Source: Pseudoscleropodium purum
Lineage: Eukaryota; Streptophyta; Bryopsida; Hypnales; Brachytheciaceae
Length of the DNA: 64,000 bases
Direction of reading: 5' to 3'
Assembly: GCA_963969395.1 (NCBI GenBank)
Contig: OZ017799.1
Location: 1,552,501-1,616,500 of the forward strand
In this document: positions 10,236 through 23,700 of the stretch, piece after piece
Numbering within the stretch: position 1 is the stretch's first letter
How the letters are laid out: each line of letters starts with the position of its first letter
Program-made: the position numbers and the translations under genes
The notes under the pieces: model-generated
Database searches by the model: none
Told to the model about the DNA's origin: nothing
Seen by the model: only the letters and a program-made list of their open reading frames with translations

Positions 10236-13200
10236 TGATCGGACAATGCGAGCAGCCGATCACACTTACTGCAATGCGGATCTCTCTAACAGACCAAACC
10301 TAAATCAATCAGCACATATTCTCCAGCAATCCCCTACTAGTACTACTCAAATGACAACACTCTGTAAACTGGAAAGCACCAGTTTCGAAGCTTAATCCAC
10401 GAGTCGATCTACAATAACCGAGGAGTGTAAGATCTCCAATCCGAGTGGGAAGATACTTCGTAATACCTATAAGCTAGGAAAGCATTGCAATCTTCAAAAT
10501 GCACAAGAAGCTCGGAGTTGATCAATGAAGAAAAGAATCTGGGAGCATTTAGGGAAGAATATCTGTGCTGATGACAAACAGGGCATGCGCGACGAGAGAT
10601 GCTGATGAATGTGCAGGATATCGGGATGATTTCTTGCAAATATCCTTGGCTGGTCCTTGATCCTTGCTGTGCATATCCGTAGAGCACCGTCTGGCGGAAT
10701 CTTTCATGATGAGGGATTTTGGGTTTAATCAATTTCTCTTGCTATTTTCTGCATCTGTATTTCCGGTAATGAGTTCCCATTATTGCGGGTCACTGATGAG
10801 GTTGGTGCAGTTTAAAATCGGGGTTGCCTCGATGTGTACAAGAATGTTCTTTACAATAATTTTACCGAGTCTGCACGGGAATATTGTTTCTGTACATGTT
10901 CGAGATTAGGGATGTCTCTCACCGATTGCGGAAGAGACATTCATTCAGGGTTTTCTTCGCTGTGTGAGTGATTTTAGGGCTTGAAAACGATTTCGATTCA
11001 TAGAGTTCAAATTGGTGGATGTTCGAAAATGGGCAACTGATCAACCTTCATTGCATTAAAATGTTGGTGGCCTTTAATCCTTGCATTGTTGCAACGTCTC
11101 TTTTTGGAGCTGATGACTTGCTGGGATTGATTTTATTGTGCGTCCCACATTGCGATCCAGTTGGGCGATTGATTCAAGGCATTCCTCTTCAGTCAATTAA
11201 ACCCTAAATCTCCCGAGGATTAGGACTTAGAATAGTTATCCCTGAAACCACTCCATAACTTCAGATGTGCAGATCTCTCGACTTCATGGGCCGGGCAGAA
11301 GAACTCTTCTAGCACAAACAGGTATGACGGAAACACCATCACCTAACTCGGAAAGATTATATACACGAGACGTGCTTTGGTTGGGTAATTTCTGAAGTTC
11401 TTGCTTGTAGCATCCTCATGACTAAAGTAAGCATTGATTTCCATGACAAATGTTGGCAAGCTTTTCTGGTGTTTCAATTGTGAATCTGAATAGGCTTAAT
11501 TGTGTAGGTTGCAAATGTAAGCGATTAGAAACTCCTACTCTGTTCCTAGGATAGATTTAGGGTTCAGACAAATCAGTATGCACGCACACCCTAAAATAGA
11601 TTTAGGGTTCAGACGTATCAATTTGCATGCTCATCCTCTTCTAATGTAGCACTGTTTTGGTTGTTGGCATTGATCTTATCTTCCTCTGATATTGTACAGT
11701 TAATTGTTCGCAACTAGGTCAGGATACTTCGCCAATTCTCGTGTTGCTGGCTGACTACTACAGCTATTGAAACGCTCGCCGACGGGCCCACTAGCTCTTA
11801 GGGACCAAGCTGCAGCGGGTACATAATTACGCAACCAGTTCATGTAAGTGACCACGTGTGTCTGTAGGAGTCTGGACTGTGGGAGCCTCAGTTGTAGTCC
11901 CTGTTGCCTTGTTGCCCAACAAGCATAACATAATGCGAGTAAGCTTATTACACAGGCTCCCATGGCGTCTGTTACGATTGTGAATCATAAATTAAAACCC
12001 TCGGAAACAGCTACCATGTCTGCACGGACATGAGAAAGCAATTTGTTTTGTGATGATCCCTAGACTACTACAGAACACGAGATTATATATATTTGCACTG
12101 GACCAGAAGGGGGAGGACACCTTGCATTGACAACAGCTACATGTCTAGTGAATGTGAGGAAATTTGAGCCAGTGTTGCTTTACAATACCCGGCTCACCAC
12201 GATCCTTGCACTCAAGTTAATCTTCACAATGAATTGAAATATTCTTGTTTCTATATTTGCAGGGACAAAGCCTCGCGTAGCGAAGCTGCATGTAATGCTG
12301 TTGAGTGGGTAAGTGAGATGCCAATTTCAGTTGCGAGGCTCAAGAAGTCTTCGGGCTGGAGTGTTTGGGGAATGGGCCTTTTAATTGGGAAGGTGCTTGC
12401 TTGCTGGATATGGGACCCATGTTGCTCTGTCTCCTCGTGATCACTAGCAGGCGGTGTCGGAAGCTAGCTGTAAGCATTTTCTATGGTAGAAAATTTTCTG
12501 GGGGCGTGACATGAATTTTCTCGGGAGTTGTGAAAGACTCTCGCTCTTATCAATTTGGCCTTGCTATGTTCTTTGCAGCAACTGGGAATCCAATGAGATC
12601 AGAATTTGATTTCAGCTTTTCGAGGTGGGCCAATTCCATAGCCCAAGGATTTTCAGAGTTTTAATTATTCAAATCAACGCGTCGACAATTAGCCTTCAAT
12701 TCAATAGAATTTTGGCTTCTGTACGTGCCAATATTTTCGTTTGATTCCGTCTACCGATCATCAAATTCTTTACAGCCCAGGAATCAGTCGTGATAATCGA
12801 AACATTTTCTCAGACGTTTTCCTCAACAGACTAATTGCCACGTTTGAGATTGTACAGGTTGAAGCAACATCATGTGCAACTAGGGTTGAGATAACAAGCT
12901 TAAAAAAAACCGTTGCATTTATGACACATTTGTGGTTACAAAGTGGCCAGTTCTCCTCAAACATTTTTAGCATGTCACACCGTAGCCATGTGTGTAGCAC
13001 CCTCTTCATGCTCATTCTTGTTACTAGAACTAAGATATTGAGCAAAACGAGGTAACAGAAATAAAAAATGATATTTGCTTGGGTCCAGGTCTTAGATGTT
13101 TTATTATGCCAAGCTTGGTGTTTTAACCTGTGCTATCTTTAGTGGTCCTAATTAGAAATGACCCTAATTTCAAGAGAGGTTCACCACTCTCCTGTTGGAG

Positions 13201-13471
13201 CAGGCGTTGACCATTGCCCTGTGATTTTGCACGATGCAGATATTGAAAGATTTCTCTGGTTGCCCTTATCTGGAGAACCTGAATGAACGGAGAATGGGGG
13301 AAGACTCTACCGCCTTCCTTCGAAATTGTCAACTCTTGCACAATAAGTCAGAAACTCAGAATCGCTGGGGATGCAATGCAGCGCCATTTGTGGAGATTGT
13401 AGGCCAGATGTGTGAATCGTTCAGACAGCATCTGTGGTATCTTACAACACTGACCCTGCCAATAGTATCTT
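10236..13471. other. Intergenic region between PFP-beta and the P450 gene
   Basis: The first several hundred bases next to 10235 should hold the PFP promoter and 5' UTR, but no specific motif is clear. A ~45-bp tandem duplication lies at 11551-11636 (ATAGATTTAGGGTTCAGAC repeated). Scattered ORFs under 110 codons on both strands show no domain and are not called. Confidence 0.5.
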
Positions 13472-13798
13472 ACTATCATACTGCAATTCGGAGACTGATA
13501 AACTTAATCTGCTCAAAACAGGATGGAATTGGAAAGCTGGAGAAGCAACTTCTCCTTTATTAGGGAACACTTCATAAAAAGTGTCAGCAAGGTACATGAT
13601 GATGTACAACAAGGCTGTATATCAGAACTACTGCTCTGAATCTGATACTCACAAAACCTGAACGTCCAGGTTTTGATATCTGTGTGTGCTTATAACACAA
13701 ACACGATTATTGCTATGTGCTTACTCATGACCAAAAATGACATGCTCTGGCACTCTTGGTGCCACAGATGCAACCAGTGGATTCATTCTGGAGCTAAC
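13472..13798 (-). pseudogene. Tandem duplicate of the P450 3' end
   Basis: This stretch repeats 13799-14120, the end of the last P450 exon plus its 3' UTR, and abuts it directly. On the minus strand it keeps the tail SRMNPLVASVAPRVPEHV...GHE followed by TAA, compared with SRLNPLVASIAPRVPENV...GNE in the gene. Shared UTR landmarks include TGTGCTTATAACACAAA and CAATTCGGAGAC. No heme-binding region or other P450 exon lies beyond it. Confidence 0.8.
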
Positions 13799-14038
13799 AA
13801 TCATACGTCTACAATTCGGAGACCAATAAACTTAATCTATTCAAAACGGCGGAGAATTGGAAAACTGAAGAAACTTCTCCTTTATCAGGAACACTTTCAA
13901 AAAGTGTCAGCAATTTACAGTATAACAAGGCTGTATGTTAGAACTCTTGCACTGAATATCTATTACTCACCAAACCCGAACATTAAGACTCCGATATCTG
14001 TTTGTGCTTATAACACAAAGTCGATCATCACTAGCTAC

Positions 14039-16493
14039 TTACTCATTCCCCAAAATGACATTCTCTGGCACTCTTGGTGCAATAGAAGCAACCAGCGGAT
14101 TCAGCCTGGAGCAAACAACTCCGTTAGCCTCGTCCACATCAATGTCTTCCTCCGTCATTCCCGGAGGAGGACTCCAGTCGAAGCACTGAAGAAGGTTGGC
14201 CACGACAAGCTTGAACGTAGGAAGTGCAAAGTGGACACCAGGGCAACCTCGTCTTCCAGCGGAGAATGGCAGAAGCTCGAAGTGTTGACCCAGCACTTTC
14301 ACGGAGGAGTCTCGGAACCTGTTGGGCTCAAATTCATTGGGATTGTCCCAAACCTCAGGATCTCTCCCGATTGCGTAGATGTTGATGTAAGCGGTGGTTT
14401 CTTTGGGGATTTGGTATCCGCTGAGCTCGCATTCTTCTTTGCTGTAGTGAGGGATGGCTAAAGGTGTTGGAGGGTGGAGACGCAGAGTTTCCCGGACGAT
14501 GCAGTCCAGGAAGGGGAGATGGTCACAGTCGGAAATCTCCACCAGTCTCTGGCGGCCGATGACGGAGTCGAGCTCCGCTTGAGCTTGGTGTAAATGGGAA
14601 GGGTAGCGGAGAAGCTCGGCTATGGCCCATTCCACGGCTGTTGCCATGCTGTCGCTTCCTCCCACAATGAGGTCCTGCGTCACCATTTTGAAACAGTTAA
14701 TTGGGGTAGAGAATCATCGTTTCCGAAACATTCAATTACAGCACAGAATGAATTATATTTCTTAATGGAACTGGATGTTTTCCATTTCAGATCCATCGGG
14801 TATGAAACTAAGTTTATGCCTAGACCTTGATATCTCGTTAGAATTGAAAGCTGCAACGGCGATCTGCCGGTACAATATGGGTTACTCTTCTCCGACCTTT
14901 GCTCTACTTCGTCATGAAGGAATTTGACAAGCTTAGATGACAAGAACTAAAAATTTTAAGCTTCCATGATTCTCGTTGTAGCAGTCACACAGTTACACGC
15001 TGGCTAGATAGAGCTTACTCTTTTGATGACTTTTGGGGATAAAAACGCAGCAAATGAAATTGTTTAGTGGTTCGTTTAGAGCTCTCGGATGCTTGATGTA
15101 TTGATCAACAATGACTCCAGATGCGATTCTGTAGAATCTACAGCAAAAGAATAAATTTTGAAGTCGATTCCGTCTCCGGATGCAGTAAATTTCATGTAGG
15201 CAGAAACTATTTGGATTGCTTTTAGATTTACATACTTGAGTCAGAGCTTCCTCTAGGATGTAATTGCTAAAGGGTTTCACTTCAGGGGAAAGAAGATCGA
15301 CAGACGGATCGAAAGAAGTGGAAAAAAACTCACGATAGCAACAGCCATGATATTCTCGTCAGTCAAGGAGCTGTGTTTGTTCACCAAAGTGGCCATGAGG
15401 TCAACAAGCTTCCCCGGAGCTTCCCCTTCCCTCTGTCTGCGGCGATACTCATGAATGATGGGCAGCAGAAGACCCTCTTGATGCGGTTTCAGGCGCTTTA
15501 AGTCCGCCTCCACTCCTGCAATCACCGTATTCGTTAAAGTCACAAAATTTCAAGAAATTGGCACTTTCATGAACAGATGCCCGTCTCAAACTCAGATCTA
15601 TACCATCCTTTGTGCACTTGAATAATAGCACTTAAATAGCATGCAATTTTCACAAATTTGACCATGGAAATCCAATAACGAGACCAGTGTTATTGCTATG
15701 GAAAGAGCAATCGAGGCAAGCAGTCTGGGTGAGCGTGAACCTCACCTTGCAGATCCAGCCAGCGCAGTGCCGGGATGTAGTCACCAATATTGAACAATCC
15801 CACAAGTTTGGTAGCCGACTTAACAAAGAACTTGAAATTCTCAATCTCTCGAGGAGGTGCATCAACCACGGTCTCCCTGTCTTCCCCAAACAACCTCTGA
15901 CTGAAGATGATCCTCCCCATCAAGTTCAGATTCGCCTTGAACACCACCGACGTGACATTCACCACGCGGTCTCCTTTCAGAATTTCGCCCAGCAAGTGCT
16001 TGATTTCTTCCATCCGCAGGGGCGCCAGCTTCTTCACATTGGTAGGGGAAAGTAGCTCCGACTTGTAGATCTTCTTCATCATGTCGAATTGCTTGCCGCT
16101 GGAGAACACCGTGGAGCTGTAGTCGTAGCCGATGTGCTTGCCCGTGGCCAAGCGCGGACGGGAGTCGAAGATCTTGTCGTGGTCCTTGTCGAAGAAGTCC
16201 CTTGCCGTTTTGTAGCTGGATATGATGAGAGTGGGACGGGAGCCCATGCGAAGGAACACGATGGGGCCGTATTTCTGAGCCAGGGTGGTGAACTTGCGGC
16301 AAGCGGGGATGGACTTCGGGCCCAAGGAATACAAAGAGCCGACTACTGGCCAGCCTGTTGGACCTGGAGGCAGCTTCGACGTCCGTCTCACCACCCTCAC
16401 CACCAGAACCAGAGTCATTGCCAGTAATGCTGTGAATACGCATTTCACGTAGAAACTGGTCAAGTTCTCCGATCCCAAGCTCGCGTCACCCAT
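14039..16493 (-). CDS. Cytochrome P450, CYP71 clan (A-type), three exons
   Basis: Exons: 15746-16493, 15334-15515, 14039-14674. Introns are 230 and 659 bp, with GTGAGG/GCAG and GTGAGT/GCAG ends. The spliced lengths keep frame and give 521 residues, normal for the family. P450s of this clan are ER-anchored monooxygenases of secondary metabolism, reduced by NADPH-P450 reductase. Visible: an N-terminal membrane anchor about 13-37, proline hinge PPGP 42-45, I-helix oxygen-binding GGSDS 315-319, ExxR as ETLR 372-375, FEPNRF 425-430 in place of PERF, and the heme loop FSAGRRGCPG with Cys454. Moss-like in style, but I cannot assign a family number or substrate. All catalytic motifs are intact, so it is probably functional. 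Confidence 0.92.
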
Positions 16494-18885
16494 TGTGAAG
16501 TCACAACTCTCCAGTCACCAGCCTTATCAGGACTTCAATGAGCTCTCAATTCACTAGCACAAGCATTACTGTGCAAAGCCAGCTTTATGGCGACTGGCAA
16601 TGGCGTGTATATCAAGGTAAGATGATCGAGCTTAGTTCCCGATCAGTTGGGTACACAGACGGAGTCCCTGCTAATTGCAGCTTATCGTCCGGTCGGAGCA
16701 AGCAAGGACGGCGCAATTGGTATGATCCTCCCCACAAATGAAGCACAGGGTGACAACTCGATGCTATGGCAGGCTCCTGAAGAGAACAGGAAGACAAGAG
16801 ATGGCGCTTGTCTTTTGGGCAGCTCTCATATGGGAGTATGTGAGCACATGAGCAGTTACGCTCAACGAACTGATCGTATGATGACTGTGTGTACTTCCTA
16901 GAAGACGGTCGCTTGAGCACCAGGAACTCCCTCTGGCTAGCTGTGAGTTGAATGAAGGTGCTCACCCTGTGCCAGGCTTTTTATGCACGATTCTGGGTCC
17001 TCCAGGTGGTACTGGGTGAGGGTACTTACCGACTTCACATGTTAGCAGGTGTGAATTTTTTCAGCTTAAATAATTCCATTCGTTTTGCACGCTACTAGGC
17101 GACTGCTGGGGGAGGCTCTTTTCCTCCAAGGACTCTTTCCCTGAATTTCAGGGATCTTTCTGTGCTCTTTCGCACTCCAGAGCAGTCAAGACTTCTGGAG
17201 GCTTCCTCTTGCAGAATTCACGGGAGGCGTGCACCTTCTGATTCATTTCCACTTCCATTCGCGTTCGGTTGGTATCAATTCGCTAGTCCATTGCTGCTTC
17301 GTTGGTGTGCATATTGGTCTGATTCTCTGAGCCGACAAGGAGACACTGTAATTCGCGCGCAGCAAATGCTGGATGCTTTTCCCCCAGAAGAGGCTACAGG
17401 AGGACAGAAGTACGTCGCCCAAATTGTTGTGTGAAGTCCAAGGCTTGCCACATGCCTCACATGCACACGACGCCTGGCCTGCGTCTATGGTCAAAGTGGA
17501 GCCGCTAACTCCAGGCTTTCTCACAGCGCAAGCGAGCGCAGTCATCTGATGTAATCTCTGGAGGTGGGAACTCAAGTTGCGTAAAACGGATTGCAAACCA
17601 CCCTCGTGGACGTCCGTCCGTCTTCAATTGCAAGATTCTTACGTGTAAGGTGGACTTCCATCCAGCCAAACTTTGCAGCAGAAGAGACAAAAGATTTTCC
17701 AAAATTTTACATGGGAGCTAGTGTGTCACATTTGCAAGAGGAGAATCGGAATGGCGTGTTAGCTTGATATGACTGTGCTTAATTAGTTAGTTACGATGGT
17801 CTATGCTTTGATCGAGGAGTGATTGGTGATTGGGTGGTGCCATGGAGTCAGAGCAACAAGTACTTCTGTAGAATTGGAGGAACTGTTTTCTTGTGGTACC
17901 TTACCTGCAATCACTAACGAACTCTCCCTCCATTCTCAACCACTTGCGCTGTTTTCATGTTTGGGAAGTACCCTACCTTGCCTCAGTCTGCTCCCACAAG
18001 ATGATCACTCTGATCAGTTGATCTGTCTCACTGGTACAGTCGCCTTAATGAGCATTAGTTATTAGTATGTTTTGGGGGTCCTTTCGCAAGTAGTGTGTAC
18101 CTTTTTACAACTAGATGCTCTGTGGCTCAAAATCAGCTCAAATCTTTCAAGAGTGAGTCACACACTCACACCATCAATTAGTGGTTCACATTGTAAGCTG
18201 GTGTCTGATTGATTGATTTCCTTCACAATGTTGCTCATCGATCTCCTTTGTAATTATCGTTTTGATTGGTTTTTAGTGTGATTCTTGTTGAAAATTATCG
18301 GCTCTGAGAGTGTACTGACATCAATATTTTTGTTTTCCATGTTACGCCTGATGTTTCTATCTCCGCCAGTTGGCAGGATGCTGTTGCTATTCCTTGACAT
18401 TTGGTCCATTTGACATTTTCAGCGACGTGCTCAGACAACACGGAAGTGTGACCAAACTTGCTGGTGATGACAAGTTTAGTTTCACAAGCAATGTGTACTG
18501 AGTTGGAGAGGTCTCTTTAATAGTGCAGTGGCACCTTAAATTGTCTCATAACTAAAATTATGAACTACTATTTTTTTTGGCAATTAGCGAATCAAATTTG
18601 CATGTGAGACCATCAATCTCCTGCACATTATTCACACGTGCTACCTTCAAAGTTGTTTACTAATTGTTTACTAAGTCTATTGTAGGGGCCTATAACATAT
18701 AGCTTTGTTTCACTACAATTTACTTGTGTAGTTGAAAAAAAAATTCACAATGTGGTTGAACAAACACCCTATATAGTACACTTGAATAGAAGAAACACCT
18801 ATACAATACAATTGAGTAGACGAGTAGAAGATACTAAAACATTTCTATAATACTAACCACATAAGGTGTCACTATGGCAATGGCT
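16494..18885. other. Intergenic, transition from gene-rich to AT-rich DNA
   Basis: Upstream region of the P450. GC stays gene-like to about 17.7 kb, then falls. Overlapping ORFs on both strands at 16.5-17.7 kb (up to 117 codons) show no domain and none is preferred over the others. No gene is supported. Confidence 0.45.
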
Positions 18886-19330
18886 ACCTTTCATCATCAC
18901 TATGTAATTGATCCTATTCACCTTGTTCCTTTTATTGTTATTCTATACTGTGCAACAACACCAAGTATCAATAAATAAATCCACATTAAGTAATTGATCC
19001 TACTCCACCAACACACAAATCCACATTATGTAATTGATCCTATTCTACCAACACACAAATTCACATTATGTAATTGATCCTACTCTACCAATACATAGTA
19101 TCAAAGAAGAGATCCACACCTTTCATCATCATTATGTAATTGATCCTATTCACCTTGTTCTTTTATTGTTATTCTATGTCATGCAACAACACAGAGTATC
19201 AATGAAGAGATCCACATTATGTAATTGATCCTACTCTACCAACACATAATATCAATGAAGAAATCCACAAAATTCACATTCCTTTTATATCAATGAAGAG
19301 ATCCACGGAATCCACATTCTTTTTATAAGA
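18886..19330. repeat. Complex tandem repeat array
   Basis: The phrase TTATGTAATTGATCCTA recurs at about 18901, 19026, 19067, 19132 and 19217, spaced by copies of CTACCAACACA and TATCAATGAAGAGATCCAC. A longer block (CACCTTGTTC...TTTTATTGTTATTCTAT) occurs twice, showing a higher-order unit of about 235 bp. AT-rich and non-coding. Confidence 0.7.
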
Positions 19331-19514
19331 TTGGGAAGGTAGGAGGCTTATAAGTGACCATTTATTAACTCATTTGCAATTTGGAGGAGTTTGACTTCTT
19401 GAAATATTTTTTAGTAAGCCTTATTATTGAAAGATAAATGACATTGGCATATAATCCATAATTTTTGGACCTTCATGGAATTAGTTATGAATTTTGAAGT
19501 TGGAATCATATATG

Positions 19515-20240
19515 AGATTAAAAGCATCCACCTCCTGATATATTGACTTTTGGTACAATATTGACAAATGCAATTGGTCTATTTAAGGACGCAATATGGA
19601 TCTCCTTAGAAAATACTTCTTGAACCTGAGAATCCCATTATAAACCTCCTACCTTAATTTCACTTGTTCTAGAGCCGCATATAAATAAATATTGAAATTT
19701 TTCAATGCTCATCGGGTCGGTAATGAGTCACTACAAAAAGAAATTTCACAATTCACATGCATGTTTACAACCAATAACAATACCTGGTACACAACTAGGA
19801 ACTATATGGAATCATTGATAGTGATTTCTAAATGTTCAAGGTAAAATGAAGTAAGACTAACCATATACACAAGCATTTGTCCCTATTAATGTATATAATA
19901 AATAGGTAGTAATTGCTTGATGTTCATTGTAATCATAACAAGTCAATAGAAAAAGAAATTGCACAATTCACATGCATTTGTCCCTATAAATGTATATAAT
20001 AAATAGGTAGTAATTGCTTGATGTTCATTGTGTCCATAAAGAATCAATAGAAAAAAAATTGCACAATTCACAACATGCATGTTTACAACCAATAACAATA
20101 GGTAGCTACTTTAAGCACTATTCAACATTATAGATAGTGATTGCTAAATCTACAAGGTAAAATGAAGTAAAATCAAGCATATATCTAAGCATTTGCCTTC
20201 ATAAATGTATATATAATAAATAGGTAGTAATTACAAAGTA
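19515..20240 (+). repeat. Dispersed repeat R3, copy 1, with internal tandem amplification
   Basis: The left half matches 35440-36010 in opposite orientation (landmarks: GCATCCACCTCCTGATATAT, TTGACTTTTGGTACA, AACCTCCTACCTTAATTT, TAGTGATTTCTAAAT). The right half (about 19870-20240) is a tandem array of ~120-bp units containing ATGTATATAATAAATAGGTA, seen three times. No coding capacity. Confidence 0.6.
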
Positions 20241-22769
20241 TTCTGAAACACCAAGTGAAACTAAGTCTTTGATTTGAAAAATCTATCAACAGAATTTTGA
20301 GGTCTTATAACTTTGTATATAGTAGGCATATAGTTATTGTTGTAGTTTATAGAATTAGTTACAATTTACCAATATGTGACCAATTTACTTATATATGACT
20401 AAAAGACTAGACTTCACACAAACATACAATCATAGATGAATTTTATAGAATTAGTTGCAATTTACTTACATGTGACCTAAAAACTAGTCTGTATAGGCAT
20501 AGAATCATGGTTGATAGATTAAAGAATTTAATATCTAGCTTTTTCATAGGATTAAGTAGAAACATTTAATTTTCTATCAATACGTTGATTATGGACCATA
20601 GTGAATTTACACTTAATATATATTAGGATTTTATATCATTTCTATGTCAAATCCACCTTTCATATCCACCTTGAGTTGGCAACTATGCCATCTTTTGCAA
20701 TATCCTTCAAATTGAAAGTGAAACATAGAGTTATGTGATTTAGTCTTGATATTGAATGGAAGGATAGCAAAATGATCATCCTTCAAAGTTGGATATGAAA
20801 CATATTGATGGACTTTATCTAAGGAAAACAAAAAGATGTAGAAAATGACGTTTATGCCATTCTACGAAAGACGCAAAAGATGGTGACTACATAATTTTGA
20901 CAACAATGTGAATTAAAAGATCCCATTGAGGATGTTATAACACTAATGTGAAATATTGTGCCACAATCATCTTTGTTGTCACATTATATGATGGTATTGG
21001 TGCAACAACAATGTGTAGAATAGTGTTGTGGTTGCTATAACAACAATGAGAAAAATTGTAATGTGGTTGCTAAGAAAATGATGTGAAAGATCACACTTAG
21101 CCGACATCCTTGAGGTCTCATTAGAAGGTGGTATTTTTGTTACAATGATCTAAAAGATAGCATTGCTATAGCCATCTTTGGTATTGAAGTGAAGCTTATG
21201 TTTGGTAGAAAGAGTGTTGTGAATACCATCGGTCATCACTTTCAATTAGGTGCAAAAGAATGTTGTCAACTAGTTGAGGTTGGGTACAAAAGAATATTGT
21301 CGACAACATTTGGGTTGGATGCAAAAGGTTGGGTTGACAAGTGACAGTTGACACCATCCTATGTAAAATGAAAAAGATGGGATGTTAAGTCATCTTAACT
21401 CTTTAAACTACGTAACCACTTTTTAATTCTAAGAACAACAATTAGGAAAATATAGTGAAATTCTTGATGAATTTGATTTAAAACCATGAAGAATAATGTA
21501 TATGGAAAATTATGCATCCAATGAGACAAATTTAGCGTGCCTTGGATAAGTACTTGAGGCTTTAGGAAGCTTTTAATAATATAAGTGCATCCAAAAAATA
21601 AGAGCATCATTAATCATCATACATTGTAGACAGATGAGAAGAACGCTAGTGCAAACTCAAATTATAGAAGAAAACTTGGTAAATTTTTTTGTATAGAATG
21701 ATTATCTAGAAAGTGAACAATAAAACCGTATGAAAGGTGAAGTATAAATAGTAAATAATGAATAGTGCCATGACACAAGAAAATAGCTAGACATGGAGGT
21801 TTATTTTAGAAATTGTGTCCAAAAGATTAAAAAGTCTCCAAAACTTCATTTTTCTCTAGAATTAGTAAACTTGCTTTACCTTCTATTGTAAAGGATTGGC
21901 ATATTACTATCAAAGTGATTATCCAAGAGATTACACCATGAAAACTATTTAGATTTTGGATTATGGATAGATATTAGAAAAAATTTGGGGTTACAATAAG
22001 TATTTTTGCTTAGGCATTAAGATGGGTTAAGCCAATAATTATATGTACTCAGAATGAGGTGTTGAATATTTGTTTACCAAACACTCAATAGAAGGGAATT
22101 ACTCCCAAAATGTGATAATGACAACCTTTGTGGGATTTCAAGGGATGATAGAACTTTAGCATATTGTATTTGGACTAGTGATGAGAAAGTTATGGATAGT
22201 CTTACTCTTTAGGCAATGAGAGTATCTTAAACAAATACTTACAAGATTTATTTTTTAACTCAATTTTCATAAATTTTCAATGCAAAAGTTCTACATGGTT
22301 TAGTTTTTTTGCTAGAATAGTCTCACCATTGGGATTAGTGTATTTCAATTACTTCTTAGAACTATTAACAATTTAGTTTTTTTTACCATCTCTTACCTAC
22401 TTTTGCTTAATAATGTTTTTAAAATAAAAATTACACAATTTTTTAAGAAAAATTCCTAGACTCTCAATGCAAATCTTTAAAAAAAAATATATTTAATTCA
22501 AAATCTATAGAAAAATGTTTATTTAATTAAAAAGATTAAAAGTCAAAAATTCTAGTTGAGAAAGGTAGAAGAGAAATCGTCTCTTTCTTTTGAAATGTAA
22601 ATATCTTACAATCTATGAGGTCAAAGTTTTTAAAATATCTTCCACACAATTTTATACTGGTCTATACAAGATCCTATAATTAGATGTACAAAGAAAACAA
22701 AAATTTTAAGTTTTACACATTGTAATGGAAATGAAAACTTTTATTGTTTTTTAATGATGAAAATAGGCC
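20241..22769. other. AT-rich repeat-derived DNA, no gene seen
   Basis: At about 20895-21190 there is a loose ~60-bp periodicity (AATGTG, TGTTGTGGTTGCTA variants). From 22.1 to 22.7 kb, fragments resemble the middle of element R1 (for example TTGGGATTAGTGTATTTCAA), suggesting a decayed copy. Short ORFs show no domain. Confidence 0.4.
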
Positions 22770-23700
22770 TCAACCCCTAAAGGTCAAAACTGTGTTTTGG
22801 GGCAACATAGCCATTTTGGGCAACTCACTATGAATGAAGTTTTTATTTTATTTTGTTGAAATTTTCACACAACATGTGCTCAAGGAGTAGCTTTAAGGCC
22901 CAATAATTTTCATAAATTTTGACTACATGGTCCAAAAGTTATTATATGATATGTAATTTTCAATGCTTGATAGGCAACCAAAAAATTTCTTTTTAAATTA
23001 ATTTTTTTGTAAATAAAAATTTGAATTTTTTTTCTAAATTTATATATGTGTGGAAAGATTTGAATCATTCCATTTTGATTTACAAAATGAAAGTTATGAG
23101 GTGCTTCAGTTTGTGGGCAGTTATAACTTCCCCACTTGAAGATAAACTTTAGAGCCCTCTATTTAACTCAATTCTTAGTATTTTTTGAAAAAATAAAAAT
23201 CTATGGTGTAGATTTTTTATTACTAAATTACCACCTTTGGGATTGGCATTTTTCAATTTTGTAATTAAATTCTTAACAATTTAGTGTTTTGAATGATTTT
23301 CTACTTCTTTCTACTTACTGTTTTTTTCCTATATGTTGTGCAATTTCAAATGATCTAAAAATTTTCAAGCACATAGCCAACTTGACTTGAAAAAAGACTC
23401 CAAAGAAGCACCACCATTTTGGACATTTTTTCATACAAATGTGACCTTGTAAAGTGCAGCTGCCTGTATTTTTACAGGGCCAAAAAAGTGATTTTTGTCA
23501 CTTCAAACACTCATATTGTGCAATCTACATGGTGGAAAATTCTGAAATTTTTTCCACATCTTTTCAAACTAGTTTACTACAAGATCCTATGGTTTCATGT
23601 GTCCAAAAATGCTTTTCATCTAAAATTTGGTGCTTGTATCAAAAATGGCAGTTTTGGAGCGTTTTTGGTGAAAACATGGTCTCTCACCTTTAGGGGTTAA
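22770..23700 (+). mobile_element. TTAA-bounded element R1, copy A
   Basis: A 931-bp unit starting TCAACCCCTAAAGG and ending CCTTTAGGGGTTAA at 23687-23700, i.e. an imperfect 14-bp inverted repeat including the flanking TTAA. Its interior is shared with copies at 34013-34960 (inverted) and 47106-48062 (direct): for example GACATTTTTTCATACAAATG and the block around CAAGGAGTAGCTTTAAGGCC. No transposase is encoded; a 93-codon ORF at its end is not conserved among the copies. It behaves like a non-autonomous DNA transposon. Confidence 0.7.

Noticed and set aside
13673..14461. 262-codon plus-strand ORF
   Set aside because: Antisense to the P450 last exon and its duplicated 3' end; the minus-strand reading has clear P450 motifs.
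15862..16443. 193-codon minus-strand ORF in another frame of P450 exon 1
   Set aside because: Frame shadow; low-complexity His/Arg/Gln composition and no domain.
16538..17702. Several overlapping ORFs of 60-117 codons on both strands
   Set aside because: No domain and no strand preference; a Cys-rich stretch at 17275-17596 does not match a zinc-finger spacing I know.
18886..20240. Possible CRISPR-like array of repeats and spacers
   Set aside because: Units are imperfect, the spacers are themselves repeated and the genome is eukaryotic; it is ordinary tandem repeat DNA.
23419..23700. 93-codon ORF at the right end of R1 copy A
   Set aside because: Not kept in copies B or C, so unlikely to be a transposon-encoded protein.
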